A stretch of 64,000 nucleotides of DNA from Prolixibacteraceae bacterium (GTDB lineage: Bacteria > Bacteroidota > Bacteroidia > Bacteroidales > Prolixibacteraceae). Location of the stretch: NCBI GenBank assembly GCA_030602265.1, contig JAUWAB010000007.1, positions 44,795 to 108,794 on the forward strand, given 5' to 3'. Below, piece after piece: positions 29,321 to 38,578 of the stretch (positions are counted from its first letter, which is position 1; the number at the start of each line of letters is the position of its first letter). The translations under genes and the position numbers were made by a program. The notes beneath the pieces were generated by a model. It was given only the letters and a program-made list of their open reading frames with translations, ran no database searches and was not told where the DNA came from.

Positions 29321-30574
29321 ATGAAAAAGGTTATGAGAAAAAGCGCTAAATTCATTCTGATCTTAACGGCACTCCTGACAGTGACCATACCAGGCTGCAA
29401 CCTGAGCGACCCTGCTGATACACCCGATTTTGAAGTAAGTGAAAAATCTGCCCGCCTGATTGATGCCAATAACCAGTTTGGATTTGAACTTTTTCAGCAG
29501 GTATATGCCTGGGAAGAAGAAGCCGAAAACATTATGGTTTCTCCGTTAAGCCTGGCTTTGGCACTGGCCATGACTTACAACGGGGCTGAAGGGACAACGA
29601 AGGTTGCGATGGAAAAAACGCTGAGACTAAACGGGTTAAGCACATCCGAAATAAACGAATCATACCAGTCGCTGGTAAAAAACCTCCAATCGGTTGATCC
29701 CAAGGTACTTCTTGAAATCGCCAATGCCATATTCTACCGGAAAGACTTCGAGGTGGAAAACAATTTTGTACAGGTAAACCAGACTCATTACAACGCTGAA
29801 ATTTCCGCTCTGGATTTTGACAGCCCTCTGGCACTTCAGACCATTAACGGCTGGGTAAACGACAAAACCCGGGGCAAGATCCCGTTCATCCTGGACCAGA
29901 TCACCCCTTCGCATGTGATGTTCCTTCTCAACGCCATTTATTTCAAAGGCACCTGGACAAAAGAATTCAATCCTAAAAACACTGTTAAACAAGACTTTAC
30001 AACAGGACAGGGAACTTCTGCAGAAACAAACCTGATGCACCGTGTCGACACCCTGGATTACCTGCGGAATGACCTTTTCAGTGCCATACGTCTTTCCTAT
30101 GGAAAAGAAAATTACAACATGTACGTACTTCTTCCGGAACCCGACAAAAAAGTGGAGGATATCATTGCCAGGCTCAATAAGGAAAACTGGACAACCTGGA
30201 TGAAACAATTTAAAAAGACCAATACGGTCGACATCATGCTACCACGGTTTAAATTTCCTTATGAAATCAAACTGAATGATGTGCTTACCGACATGGGGAT
30301 GGGTATCGCCTTTGGCTCAGCCGCAGATTTCACGGGAATCAACCGGGGAGGCGAGCTCAATATTGATTACGTAAAACAGAAGACTTTTGTCGAGGTTAAT
30401 GAAGAGGGCACTGAAGCCGCTGCGGTGACAGTGGTTGCCATTGAGCGGACAAGCATTGGGCCTTCGAAGACCTATTTTCACGTAACCCGGCCCTTCCTGT
30501 TTGCCATTACCGAGAAAACTACCGGGGCCGTGATGTTTATCGGAACCGTAAAAAACCCGGCAGCTGGTTCCTGA
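29321..30574 (+). CDS. lipoprotein serpin 1 (serine/cysteine protease inhibitor family)
   Basis: Lipobox TIPGC; serpin motifs NAIYFKGTW, hinge EVNEEGTEAAAVT, VTRPFLFAITEKTTGAVMFIGTV. Start moved from GTG 29261 to ATG 29321. Confidence 0.93.
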   Translation: MKKVMRKSAKFILILTALLTVTIPGCNLSDPADTPDFEVSEKSARLIDANNQFGFELFQQVYAWEEEAENIMVSPLSLALALAMTYNGAEGTTKVAMEKTLRLNGLSTSEINESYQSLVKNLQSVDPKVLLEIANAIFYRKDFEVENNFVQVNQTHYNAEISALDFDSPLALQTINGWVNDKTRGKIPFILDQITPSHVMFLLNAIYFKGTWTKEFNPKNTVKQDFTTGQGTSAETNLMHRVDTLDYLRNDLFSAIRLSYGKENYNMYVLLPEPDKKVEDIIARLNKENWTTWMKQFKKTNTVDIMLPRFKFPYEIKLNDVLTDMGMGIAFGSAADFTGINRGGELNIDYVKQKTFVEVNEEGTEAAAVTVVAIERTSIGPSKTYFHVTRPFLFAITEKTTGAVMFIGTVKNPAAGS

Positions 30575-30660
30575 CCAGAAAGAAAGGAAATCTGCCGTTA
30601 ATCTTTCAGGAATGATTTTTGTATAATAACCTTCTGTATAACCATCAAAAAACTACAGCC

Positions 30661-31902
30661 ATGAAGACGATATTCACCCTGATAATCCTCCTTTCCTTTG
30701 GGATAACTTCGTGCAATAAGCAGGAAGCAAATCCTGAAGGCCTTTTTAACCTGCCCGAAAAGTCGGCCCAGCTGATCGAGGCCGACAACCAGTTTGGCCT
30801 GGAGCTTTTCCGGAAAGTAGCTGCAGAAGCCAATCCCAATGACAATACACTGATCTCGCCGCTAAGTGTTGCCCTGGCGCTGGGTATGACCTACAACGGG
30901 GCATCGGGCGATACCCGGACCGAAATGGAGAAGACGCTTAAGGTACACGGCCTTACCATGGAACAGATCAACCAGGCCCATAAGGCGTTGCTGGAAGCAT
31001 TGAAGGCAGCCGATCCAGACGTAATGCTGGAAATCGCCAATGCCATATATTACCGGCAAGGCGCAACTGTATTGGAAAGCTTTAAAAACCTGAACCGGGA
31101 GTATTATGATGCCGAAATCAATGCCCTTAGCTTCAACAACCCTGAAGAGGCGCTTCAAATCATTAACAGCTGGGTTTCAAACAAAACCAGGGAAAAAATA
31201 CCGACGATCCTGGATCAGATTGAACCAGACCTGATCATGGTCCTGCTCAATGCCATTTATTTCAACGGCATCTGGAAATATAAATTCGATGAGGATAAAA
31301 CCCACGAACTGCCCTTCCTCCAAGGCAACGGACAATGGAAGGACGTGGAAACCATGAACCAGGAAACATCGCTTGAATATACCAAAAACAACCTGTTCTC
31401 TGCGATCCATCTGCCATATGGCAAGGAACAGTTCAGAATGACGGTAATCCTGCCTGAATCCAATAAGTCAACAGGAGATGTAATGGCAGCCATGAATCTC
31501 GACAACTGGAAAAACTGGATGAAATCCTTCAAAAAAGAAGACAAGGTGGTGGTTACCATGCCGAGGTTCAAATTTTCCTGGCAGACAGAACTGAAGGACA
31601 TCCTCTCCGCCATGGGTATGACCAAGGCATTCACCCCTTATGTGGCCGATTTCTCAGGCATCAATGGAGCGAAAGACCTCTTTATTGGTTACGTAAAGCA
31701 TAAAACCTTTATTGACGTAAACGAAAACGGTACTGAAGCGGCAGCTGTGACTGCTGTCGGGATGTTCACCACCAGTATGCCGGTAGATCCGCCCAATAAG
31801 GTTTATTTTAAAGTGGACAGGCCATTTATATTTGCCATTACGGAAAAGTCGACCGGCGTAATCCTGTTTATCGGCGAAATACGGGCTCCGGAATACAACT
31901 AA
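30661..31902 (+). CDS. lipoprotein serpin 2 (tandem paralogue)
   Basis: Lipobox GITSC; NAIYFNGIW, DVNENGTEAAAVT hinge, VDRPFIFAITEKSTGVILFIGEI. Start moved to ATG 30661. Confidence 0.93.
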   Translation: MKTIFTLIILLSFGITSCNKQEANPEGLFNLPEKSAQLIEADNQFGLELFRKVAAEANPNDNTLISPLSVALALGMTYNGASGDTRTEMEKTLKVHGLTMEQINQAHKALLEALKAADPDVMLEIANAIYYRQGATVLESFKNLNREYYDAEINALSFNNPEEALQIINSWVSNKTREKIPTILDQIEPDLIMVLLNAIYFNGIWKYKFDEDKTHELPFLQGNGQWKDVETMNQETSLEYTKNNLFSAIHLPYGKEQFRMTVILPESNKSTGDVMAAMNLDNWKNWMKSFKKEDKVVVTMPRFKFSWQTELKDILSAMGMTKAFTPYVADFSGINGAKDLFIGYVKHKTFIDVNENGTEAAAVTAVGMFTTSMPVDPPNKVYFKVDRPFIFAITEKSTGVILFIGEIRAPEYN

Positions 31903-31915
31903 CGCAGGATAAGGC

Positions 31916-32542
31916 TTACCTTCCCATACTTCTTTCGAAATCCACCCGGTTGATTAACGATCTTCCCAGGGTTACCTCGTCGGTGTATTCCAGGTCATCG
32001 CCCACCGAGATTCCCCTGGCGAGGGTTGTAACGGTTATTTCAAATGGTTTCAGTTTCCTGTAGATATAGAAATTGGTAGTGTCGCCTTCCATAGTGGTAG
32101 GCAGGGCAAGAATAACCTCAGCGACTCCGCCTGCCTCCACGCGTTTCACCAGTGAGTCGATTTCCAGGCTGGATGGAGATATGCCGTCGACAGGCGATAT
32201 TATCCCCCCTAATACATGATATAATCCGTTGAATTGGTGCGTATTTTCAACCGACATAACGTCGCGGATATTTTCAACCACACAGATAACGGACTGGTTT
32301 CGTGAGGCATTTGAACAGATGGCACACACCTCCGTATCGGAGATATTATGGCAAATCCGGCAATTTACGATCTCATTGCGCAGTCTGACAATGGTTTCGC
32401 CGAACCGGCCTACCGCCTCCTTGTCCTGCCGCAGCAGGTGAAGCACAAGCCTCAGGGCCGTTTTACGTCCTATTCCGGGCAGTCGGGCAAATTCACTTAC
32501 TGCGCTCTCTAACAAACGGGATGAAAAATTTTCGGCAATCAT
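31916..32542 (-). CDS. recR: recombination protein RecR
   Basis: [21 protein letters not shown]4 zinc motif [16 protein letters not shown], Toprim [12 protein letters not shown]. Confidence 0.96.
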   Translation of the reverse strand: MIAENFSSRLLESAVSEFARLPGIGRKTALRLVLHLLRQDKEAVGRFGETIVRLRNEIVNCRICHNISDTEVCAICSNASRNQSVICVVENIRDVMSVENTHQFNGLYHVLGGIISPVDGISPSSLEIDSLVKRVEAGGVAEVILALPTTMEGDTTNFYIYRKLKPFEITVTTLARGISVGDDLEYTDEVTLGRSLINRVDFERSMGR

Positions 32543-32550
32543 GATCTGAA

Positions 32551-33165
32551 CTAAAACAAACCGTGAATCTGTGCATCGATCTTGTTGATCACATTACTCA
32601 GATCCTCTTTACTGGTGGCAAAATTAAGTTCATCAACATTTACGATCAATAATTTACCAAGGCTATATTTTTTTATCCATGATTCGTAGCGGTCATTCAG
32701 CTGCCGAAGATAATCGAGCCGGATGGAGTTTTCATATTCCCGGCCTCTTTTTTCAATCTGGCTGACCAGGGTAGAAATTGACGCACGGAGGTAGATCAGC
32801 AGATCGGGTGGTTGCACCAGGCTGGTCATCAGGTCAAATAAAGTTTTGTAATTGTTGAAATCCCGGGTGCTCATTAATCCCATCGCATGAAGATTAGGGG
32901 CAAAAATCTCCGCATCCTCATAAATGGTACGGTCCTGGATGATGGTTTTCCCTGACTTCCTGATCTCAAGGATCTGGTTGAACCTGGAATTCAGGAAGTA
33001 TATCTGCAAGTTAAAAGACCATCTTTGCATATCATTGTAAAAATCGTTGAGGTACGGATTATCGTCCACATCCTCATAATTAGGCAACCACCCGTAATGT
33101 CTGGACAATAGTTCGGTGAGGGTGGTTTTTCCTGCACCGATGTTCCCGGCTACTGCAATATGCAT
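32551..33165 (-). CDS. deoxynucleoside kinase family protein
   Basis: [21 protein letters not shown]-loop; [38 protein letters not shown]. Confidence 0.92.
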   Translation of the reverse strand: MHIAVAGNIGAGKTTLTELLSRHYGWLPNYEDVDDNPYLNDFYNDMQRWSFNLQIYFLNSRFNQILEIRKSGKTIIQDRTIYEDAEIFAPNLHAMGLMSTRDFNNYKTLFDLMTSLVQPPDLLIYLRASISTLVSQIEKRGREYENSIRLDYLRQLNDRYESWIKKYSLGKLLIVNVDELNFATSKEDLSNVINKIDAQIHGLF

Positions 33166-33200
33166 ATATTAAGCTTTATATTTACCGACAAATGTAATCT

Positions 33201-34718
33201 CTATTTTTTATTCAGCAATTCCAGAAGCTGATCAAGGTACTGGCGATCGTTGGAAAGTCGTGGGATTTTGTTTTGTCCGCCGATTTTTCCCCGCTGTTTC
33301 ATCCAGTTATAAAAGGTACCCCTTGGAGCACTTACCAGATATGGCATTTCCAGGGTAAGGTTTTTATGTCGCTTGGCTTCATAATCCGAATTCAGCATTT
33401 TCAGGGCATTGTCGAGGCAGGAGACAAACTGCTCAGGGGAGGAAGGTTCCTTTTCAAATTCGATGATCCATTGATGGGCACCTTTATTTCCCAGTCCCAT
33501 AAATACCGGTCCGGCTGTATACTCGTGGACCACAGCCCCGGTCCGTTCACATGCGACTTTCAGGGCCTGATCGGCATTGTCTACAATCACCTCCTCTCCA
33601 AAGGCATTGATAAAATGCCGGGTACGGCCTGTAATCTTTATTTTGTATGGGTATTTAGATGTAAATTTTACGGTATCCCCGATAATATATCGCCAAAGGC
33701 CTCCATTGGTGCTGATAATCATGGCATAGTTCTCATCCACCTCTACATCGGCCAGGGTAAGTACTTTCGGATTGGCAGATCCCCATTCCGTCATCGGGAT
33801 AAACTCATAAAAAACGCCTATGTCCAGCATAAGGAGCATATCCTGGGTACTGGGATTGTCCTGGATGGCAAAAAAACCTTCAGAAGCGTTGTAAGTCTCC
33901 ATATAATGCATGGCTGGCGAAGGAATCAGCTTCCTGAATTGCTCCCGGTATGGATCAAAATTTACGCCTCCGTGAATAAACAGCTCCAGGTTAGGCCATA
34001 TCTCCAGGAGGTTTGATTTTCCGGTTTTCTCCAGCACCTTTTTAATCAGGACGAGATACCAGGAAGGCACTCCGGCCATACTGGTAACATTTTCATTTAC
34101 AGAAGCATCTATGATTTTTTCAATTTTCTCCTCAAACTCTTCTATCAAGGCAATATCTGAAGGGGGGATCCGGATGAACTCGGTCCAGAAAGGAATATTT
34201 TCGATTAATATGGCAGAAAGGTCACCGTAGTACGATTTATTGCTGAAATTGTTGATCCGGGTACTACCCCCTAAAGTAAGTGATTTTCCCCAGATGAAAT
34301 TTGTTTCGGGATGGTTTCTTACATACAGGGCAAGGACATCCTTCCCGCCCCTGAAGTGACATTCTTCCAGTGCTTCATTGGTGACAGGGATATACTTACT
34401 TTTATCACTGGTCGTTCCGGAGGATTTTGCAAACCATTTGACCTCTCCGGGCCAAAGCACATCTTTCTCCCCGTCGCGAAGCCTGTCGACCCAGGGCTTG
34501 ACCTCCTCATAGGATTGTAAAGGGACTGTATCCTGAAACTGCCGGATTGAACTCATCCCATCAAACTTAAATTTTCTGCCCCAGACCGTATCGGCGGCTC
34601 GCGATATCAGTCCAGAGAATACTTCCTGCTGAATTTCATGGGGATACTTCCCAAACAGGTCGATCTGGTAAATTCTTTTTATGTTGAGCAAGTTAATAAC
34701 TGAATTCAGTAATGGCAT
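33201..34718 (-). CDS. GH3 family (acyl-acid-amido synthetase-like) protein
   Basis: WFAKSSGTTSDKSKYIPVT, YNASEGFFAIQD, GLWRYIIGDTVKFTS, GRTRHFINAFGEEV. Confidence 0.9.
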   Translation of the reverse strand: MPLLNSVINLLNIKRIYQIDLFGKYPHEIQQEVFSGLISRAADTVWGRKFKFDGMSSIRQFQDTVPLQSYEEVKPWVDRLRDGEKDVLWPGEVKWFAKSSGTTSDKSKYIPVTNEALEECHFRGGKDVLALYVRNHPETNFIWGKSLTLGGSTRINNFSNKSYYGDLSAILIENIPFWTEFIRIPPSDIALIEEFEEKIEKIIDASVNENVTSMAGVPSWYLVLIKKVLEKTGKSNLLEIWPNLELFIHGGVNFDPYREQFRKLIPSPAMHYMETYNASEGFFAIQDNPSTQDMLLMLDIGVFYEFIPMTEWGSANPKVLTLADVEVDENYAMIISTNGGLWRYIIGDTVKFTSKYPYKIKITGRTRHFINAFGEEVIVDNADQALKVACERTGAVVHEYTAGPVFMGLGNKGAHQWIIEFEKEPSSPEQFVSCLDNALKMLNSDYEAKRHKNLTLEMPYLVSAPRGTFYNWMKQRGKIGGQNKIPRLSNDRQYLDQLLELLNKK

Positions 34719-34822
34719 GTTCCGATTTTTTGTTCAAATTTAGGAAAATATAATCTACCCGTGAGCTGGCAAAAAAAATTTGTACCTTTAGCCAACAAAT
34801 TAAGCATACTGATCCGGACAAA

Positions 34823-35344
34823 ATGAACTACATTGATATTATTCTGCTGGTCCTGCTGTTACTTTCAGCATTTAACGGCCTCCACAAAGGTTTTGTCGAA
34901 GAGCTTTCCGGGCTGGTGGCCCTAATTTTAGGCATCTGGGCAGCCCTGCATTTTTCGGGGATAGTAGCCAGGCTGCTTACAGAGAATTTTGATTTACAGG
35001 GGAAATATCTTTCCATAATTGCTTTTGCCAGCACTTTCATCCTGGTCATCATTCTGGTTAACCTTGTCGGGAGTGCGGTAAACAATCTGGTAAAGGCCGT
35101 TCACCTGGGGCTTCTGAACAGGCTTGCAGGCTTCGTTTTCGGAGTTATTAAAGGGGCATTGATTTTAAGTGTTTTTCTGGTAATTTTCAACAAGCTCGAC
35201 CAGGATGTACACCTCATCCCCAGGGAAGCCAAATCGGGATCGAGAATGTATGAACCTGTAAGAAACTTTGCACCATCAGTATTTCCGTTTCTCGATTTCT
35301 GGGGCGAGCATAAGGAAGAAAGAACCGGTGAACGACTTTTCTGA
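34823..35344 (+). CDS. CvpA family membrane protein
   Basis: MNYIDIILLVLLLLSAFNGLHKGFVEELSGL... four-TM CvpA pattern. Confidence 0.88.
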   Translation: MNYIDIILLVLLLLSAFNGLHKGFVEELSGLVALILGIWAALHFSGIVARLLTENFDLQGKYLSIIAFASTFILVIILVNLVGSAVNNLVKAVHLGLLNRLAGFVFGVIKGALILSVFLVIFNKLDQDVHLIPREAKSGSRMYEPVRNFAPSVFPFLDFWGEHKEERTGERLF

Positions 35345-35349
35345 CCTCC

Positions 35350-36588
35350 ATGTATCTCCCTGATTTATATTACCATAACCCCACCTGCGATTTTGCCATA
35401 GCCAATGGAACTGTATCCTGGCAACCCAACCGGTTGCTTCAGCTTATGGAAAGAGACACCGGCAACCTTCCCCAATACCTGTGCCATCCAAGGGATATTG
35501 TTCTGGTAAGACAGCTTCCGTCCGAAAGGCTTAGGCAAGTTATTTCGGACTCTGGGCTCAATCTTCCGGAATTCAGGTTAATACACGAGGCCGCTGAGGA
35601 TCCGGATTTTTTAAGTCAAGCCAGGGGCTCTATCCGCCCATGGGGATGGAGCCCTTCGGCCCATGCAGCATTAGAGCCATTTAAAATCTCCTGTTCTGCT
35701 GATTTCCTGAACTCGCCGGTGGCATACTGGCAACATGGTTTCCGGCCTCTTTACAGCAGGTTGACAGCCAGGGACATTCTTGTAAAAATCCTTCAGGAAG
35801 ATGAATTACCGGAACTTGCCGACCCAGGTACTATTCCTGAAATTTGCTGTACCCTCCGCGAAATAGAAATCCTGGTTGAGAATCGGGGACCGATGATGGT
35901 AAAAATGCCATGGAGCAGTTCCGGCAGAGGGTTGCAACCCATAACGACCTACCCCATAAGCAGATCTGTCAGTCAACGCCTTTCGGGAATGTTGCGTGAC
36001 CAGGGATTTGTTCTTGCCGAAAGGCTGCTGACGAAAATCTGCGACCTCGGATTTCTTTATGAGATAACATCCGGGGAAATCAGGTTCGTTGGGCATTCAA
36101 GGTTTTTTACCAATGAAAAGGGACAGTACCGGGGAAATTACCTGAACGGATACCCAAACGGGAAAAGTCGGGAGGAACAGGAATTTATAAGGCATGCCGG
36201 GAAGTCTCTGCCCCCGATACAGACAAGGGCACTGGAAAAATCTGGTATCACCAGTTTATACGAAGGCCCCTGCGGCATAGACACTCTTATATATCGTGAT
36301 TCTTCCGGAAAGCTAAGGATACAGCCCTGTCTTGAGATCAACCTGAGGTACACCATGGGACATGTGGCTGCAAGACTTGAAAAGCACCTGGCACCGGGAT
36401 CAAAAGGGATATTCAGCATGTATTACCAAAAGGAGAAAACTTTTGCTGATTATGTATCAACAAATTACCAGAAGAAACCGGATCTGGACTCCGGAGGCCG
36501 CATTGTATCGGGATTTCTGCCACTTACGGAGTTTGGACTGAACAACGTTTTCGGGGCATATCTGAGTATCGCCCAATCTGCAACCTGA
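35350..36588 (+). CDS. uncharacterised protein with ATP-grasp-like features
   Basis: VKMPWSSSGRGLQPI (glycine-loop lysine strand) and PCLEINLRYTMGHVA (E-x-N metal-site pattern). Confidence 0.6.
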   Translation: MYLPDLYYHNPTCDFAIANGTVSWQPNRLLQLMERDTGNLPQYLCHPRDIVLVRQLPSERLRQVISDSGLNLPEFRLIHEAAEDPDFLSQARGSIRPWGWSPSAHAALEPFKISCSADFLNSPVAYWQHGFRPLYSRLTARDILVKILQEDELPELADPGTIPEICCTLREIEILVENRGPMMVKMPWSSSGRGLQPITTYPISRSVSQRLSGMLRDQGFVLAERLLTKICDLGFLYEITSGEIRFVGHSRFFTNEKGQYRGNYLNGYPNGKSREEQEFIRHAGKSLPPIQTRALEKSGITSLYEGPCGIDTLIYRDSSGKLRIQPCLEINLRYTMGHVAARLEKHLAPGSKGIFSMYYQKEKTFADYVSTNYQKKPDLDSGGRIVSGFLPLTEFGLNNVFGAYLSIAQSAT

Positions 36589-36649
36589 TCCCGGCCATCA
36601 TTACCGGAGACCACCTTAAATTCTCACAGGAAAGAGTATTATCCCTTTT

Positions 36650-37576
36650 TCAGTTATCCCTGGTTTCGGTCATTTTGAACAGATGGGTAGCCTGATCCGA
36701 AAGAAAACCGGAGAAGATCTTTTCACCCTCATCCGATATAACAAATCCTCTTTCCGTAAATTCATAGTAGGCATATGTCCACTCCAGCTCCTCGATTTCA
36801 CCGGCTTCGTTCCTTAACCGGACCCTTTCCTTAACAGCCTGCGTGGCGGATTGCCTCAGGATACTGCCTTTGGCCCCCTCGATTTCAGGTTTCATGGGAA
36901 TTCCTGCCTGAGCCAGGGCGATGCAGGTAGATTCCAGATCCGGCCATTCAGGGACATGCTGAAGATTAATATTAGCAGCGAAATGGTTTACTGCGTTACC
37001 GTGAAGGAGAGTCCAGGCCGCATATTGAGATACATCGTTGATCTTGAGAAGGTCTTCTCTTACCGGCAACCGCCATGGCCTTCGAAAATAGCCTGTAAGT
37101 TCCTCTGTAAGGATCTCGGCCGCCTCAGTGGTTATTTCCCCCTGAGCACCAAGAATATTGGTCAGTTCTATGGCCTCATCAGAGAGGAGATAAGGTGTGT
37201 CTGCAACACATGAACGGATGATCTGCCTGGCCCATTCGGGCAATTCTTCCACTTCGAGCTGGCTTACAAAGATTTTGGGCAGAAGGGGGTCCGGATGTTC
37301 ATAATGTACTGCTGTAGCCATCATTTTCGGAAACTTGTACTTTCCGGCCTTCCGGTAATTGAGAATTTCAAGCAGATGGCCCATCGCCCTTATTCCTGAA
37401 GGCTGTTCCCCGGTATGGGTATTAAACGTCCTGAACGCGATATGGTCATGTACGGTTTTCCCTCCCTGATCAGTCACCATGGAATGATAGGTCCGGGCAT
37501 AGGGAACCCTGCGCAGATATTGTTGCCAGAGGTTCTCAACCAATCCTTTAATTAGTTTTACAGATGTAGTCTTCAT
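36650..37576 (-). CDS. DUF1338 family protein (2-oxoadipate dioxygenase/decarboxylase HglS-like, VOC fold)
   Basis: DHIAFRTFNTH N-terminal metal-site pattern; HGNAVNHFAANI; ESTCIALAQAGIPMKPEIEGAKGSILRQSATQA. Confidence 0.8.
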   Translation of the reverse strand: MKTTSVKLIKGLVENLWQQYLRRVPYARTYHSMVTDQGGKTVHDHIAFRTFNTHTGEQPSGIRAMGHLLEILNYRKAGKYKFPKMMATAVHYEHPDPLLPKIFVSQLEVEELPEWARQIIRSCVADTPYLLSDEAIELTNILGAQGEITTEAAEILTEELTGYFRRPWRLPVREDLLKINDVSQYAAWTLLHGNAVNHFAANINLQHVPEWPDLESTCIALAQAGIPMKPEIEGAKGSILRQSATQAVKERVRLRNEAGEIEELEWTYAYYEFTERGFVISDEGEKIFSGFLSDQATHLFKMTETRDN

Positions 37577-37674
37577 AAAAAACCGGTTTTCCTGATTTAA
37601 CTGAAAAACCCCTCTTCGGGTTACTAAAAAACCTATGTTTTATAATATATAACCCCGAAATCTTTGCAAAAGAC

Positions 37675-38532
37675 CTATACACGAATACGCTGAAGATATT
37701 GCGCACTTCCCCTGAGACAGTTTATTCCGTCTTTCTCATTATCGCGTTCTACGATAAAATGCCGGACGCCCTGGTTCATTGCCTCCTGAAATACAGGGGC
37801 AAAATCAATGATTCCAGCCCCGGGGCAGGCGAAGTCCTTTTCTGCTTCGTTATTCATATCCTTGACATGAAGAATCGTGTATCTGCCCGGATATTTCTTC
37901 AGAAGCTTCAAAGAATCGGAACCTCCCTTCTTTGCCCAGTATATATCCAGCTCGACAGAAACCAGCTCAGGATCGGTGTATTCCATAAGCAGGTCAAAGG
38001 GCAGTCCTTCGCCGGTATCCCTTAGGAATTCCTTATCGTGATTATGCCAGCAAAACCGTAGTCCGGCCTTTCGGCAGGTTTCACCTAAGCGGTTGAGGGT
38101 TTCGGCCGACTTTTTACACTGATCAGCAGTAATATGGTCGGCTCCGTCCAGCCAGGGCCAGTAACAAACCAGAAATTCATTTTCACATTTAAGGGCAGTT
38201 TCAATATGTTTTCCGGTGTCCTTCAACATATCAGACAAACCCATACCTCCGGCAAAAGGATTAATCCCCAATCCCTTACAAAAATCGACCATCTCTTTGG
38301 GTGACTGCCCGAGGTTCCAACCGCCTTCCATCTCTGCGTATCCCATTGCTGCCAGTGAGGTAAGTGTACCTTTCCAATCCTCTTTTAGGAAGTTGCTTAC
38401 AATGCCCGAAATAAATCCGATGGCGGGTAGTTTTCGTTGCTGAGCCTGGGTTAACAGGGGGAAAGCGGTTAACATCCCCGCGGAAGCCATGGCTGTCCGC
38501 AGGAAAAAATCACGTCGGTTCATAGGTTTCAT
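37675..38532 (-). CDS. sugar phosphate isomerase/epimerase (TIM barrel) with Tat-like signal
   Basis: MNRRDFFLRTAMASAG signal; FCWHNHDKEF, VSVELDIYWAKKGG, HVKDMN, FIVERD. Confidence 0.88.
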   Translation of the reverse strand: MKPMNRRDFFLRTAMASAGMLTAFPLLTQAQQRKLPAIGFISGIVSNFLKEDWKGTLTSLAAMGYAEMEGGWNLGQSPKEMVDFCKGLGINPFAGGMGLSDMLKDTGKHIETALKCENEFLVCYWPWLDGADHITADQCKKSAETLNRLGETCRKAGLRFCWHNHDKEFLRDTGEGLPFDLLMEYTDPELVSVELDIYWAKKGGSDSLKLLKKYPGRYTILHVKDMNNEAEKDFACPGAGIIDFAPVFQEAMNQGVRHFIVERDNEKDGINCLRGSAQYLQRIRV

Positions 38533-38578
38533 AAGGATATTTTTTTTCGATTAAGGTTTTCAGCTTATACCAGGCAGT

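Noticed and set aside
33273-34016. 247-aa plus-strand ORF opposite the GH3 gene
   Set aside because: Antisense shadow ORF of a confident CDS.
37578-37635. AAAACCGGTTTT palindrome and AACCC-GAAGAG-GGGTT hairpin upstream of the DUF1338 gene
   Set aside because: Stems are short and no associated promoter or conservation evidence is visible; not strong enough to call a regulatory RNA.
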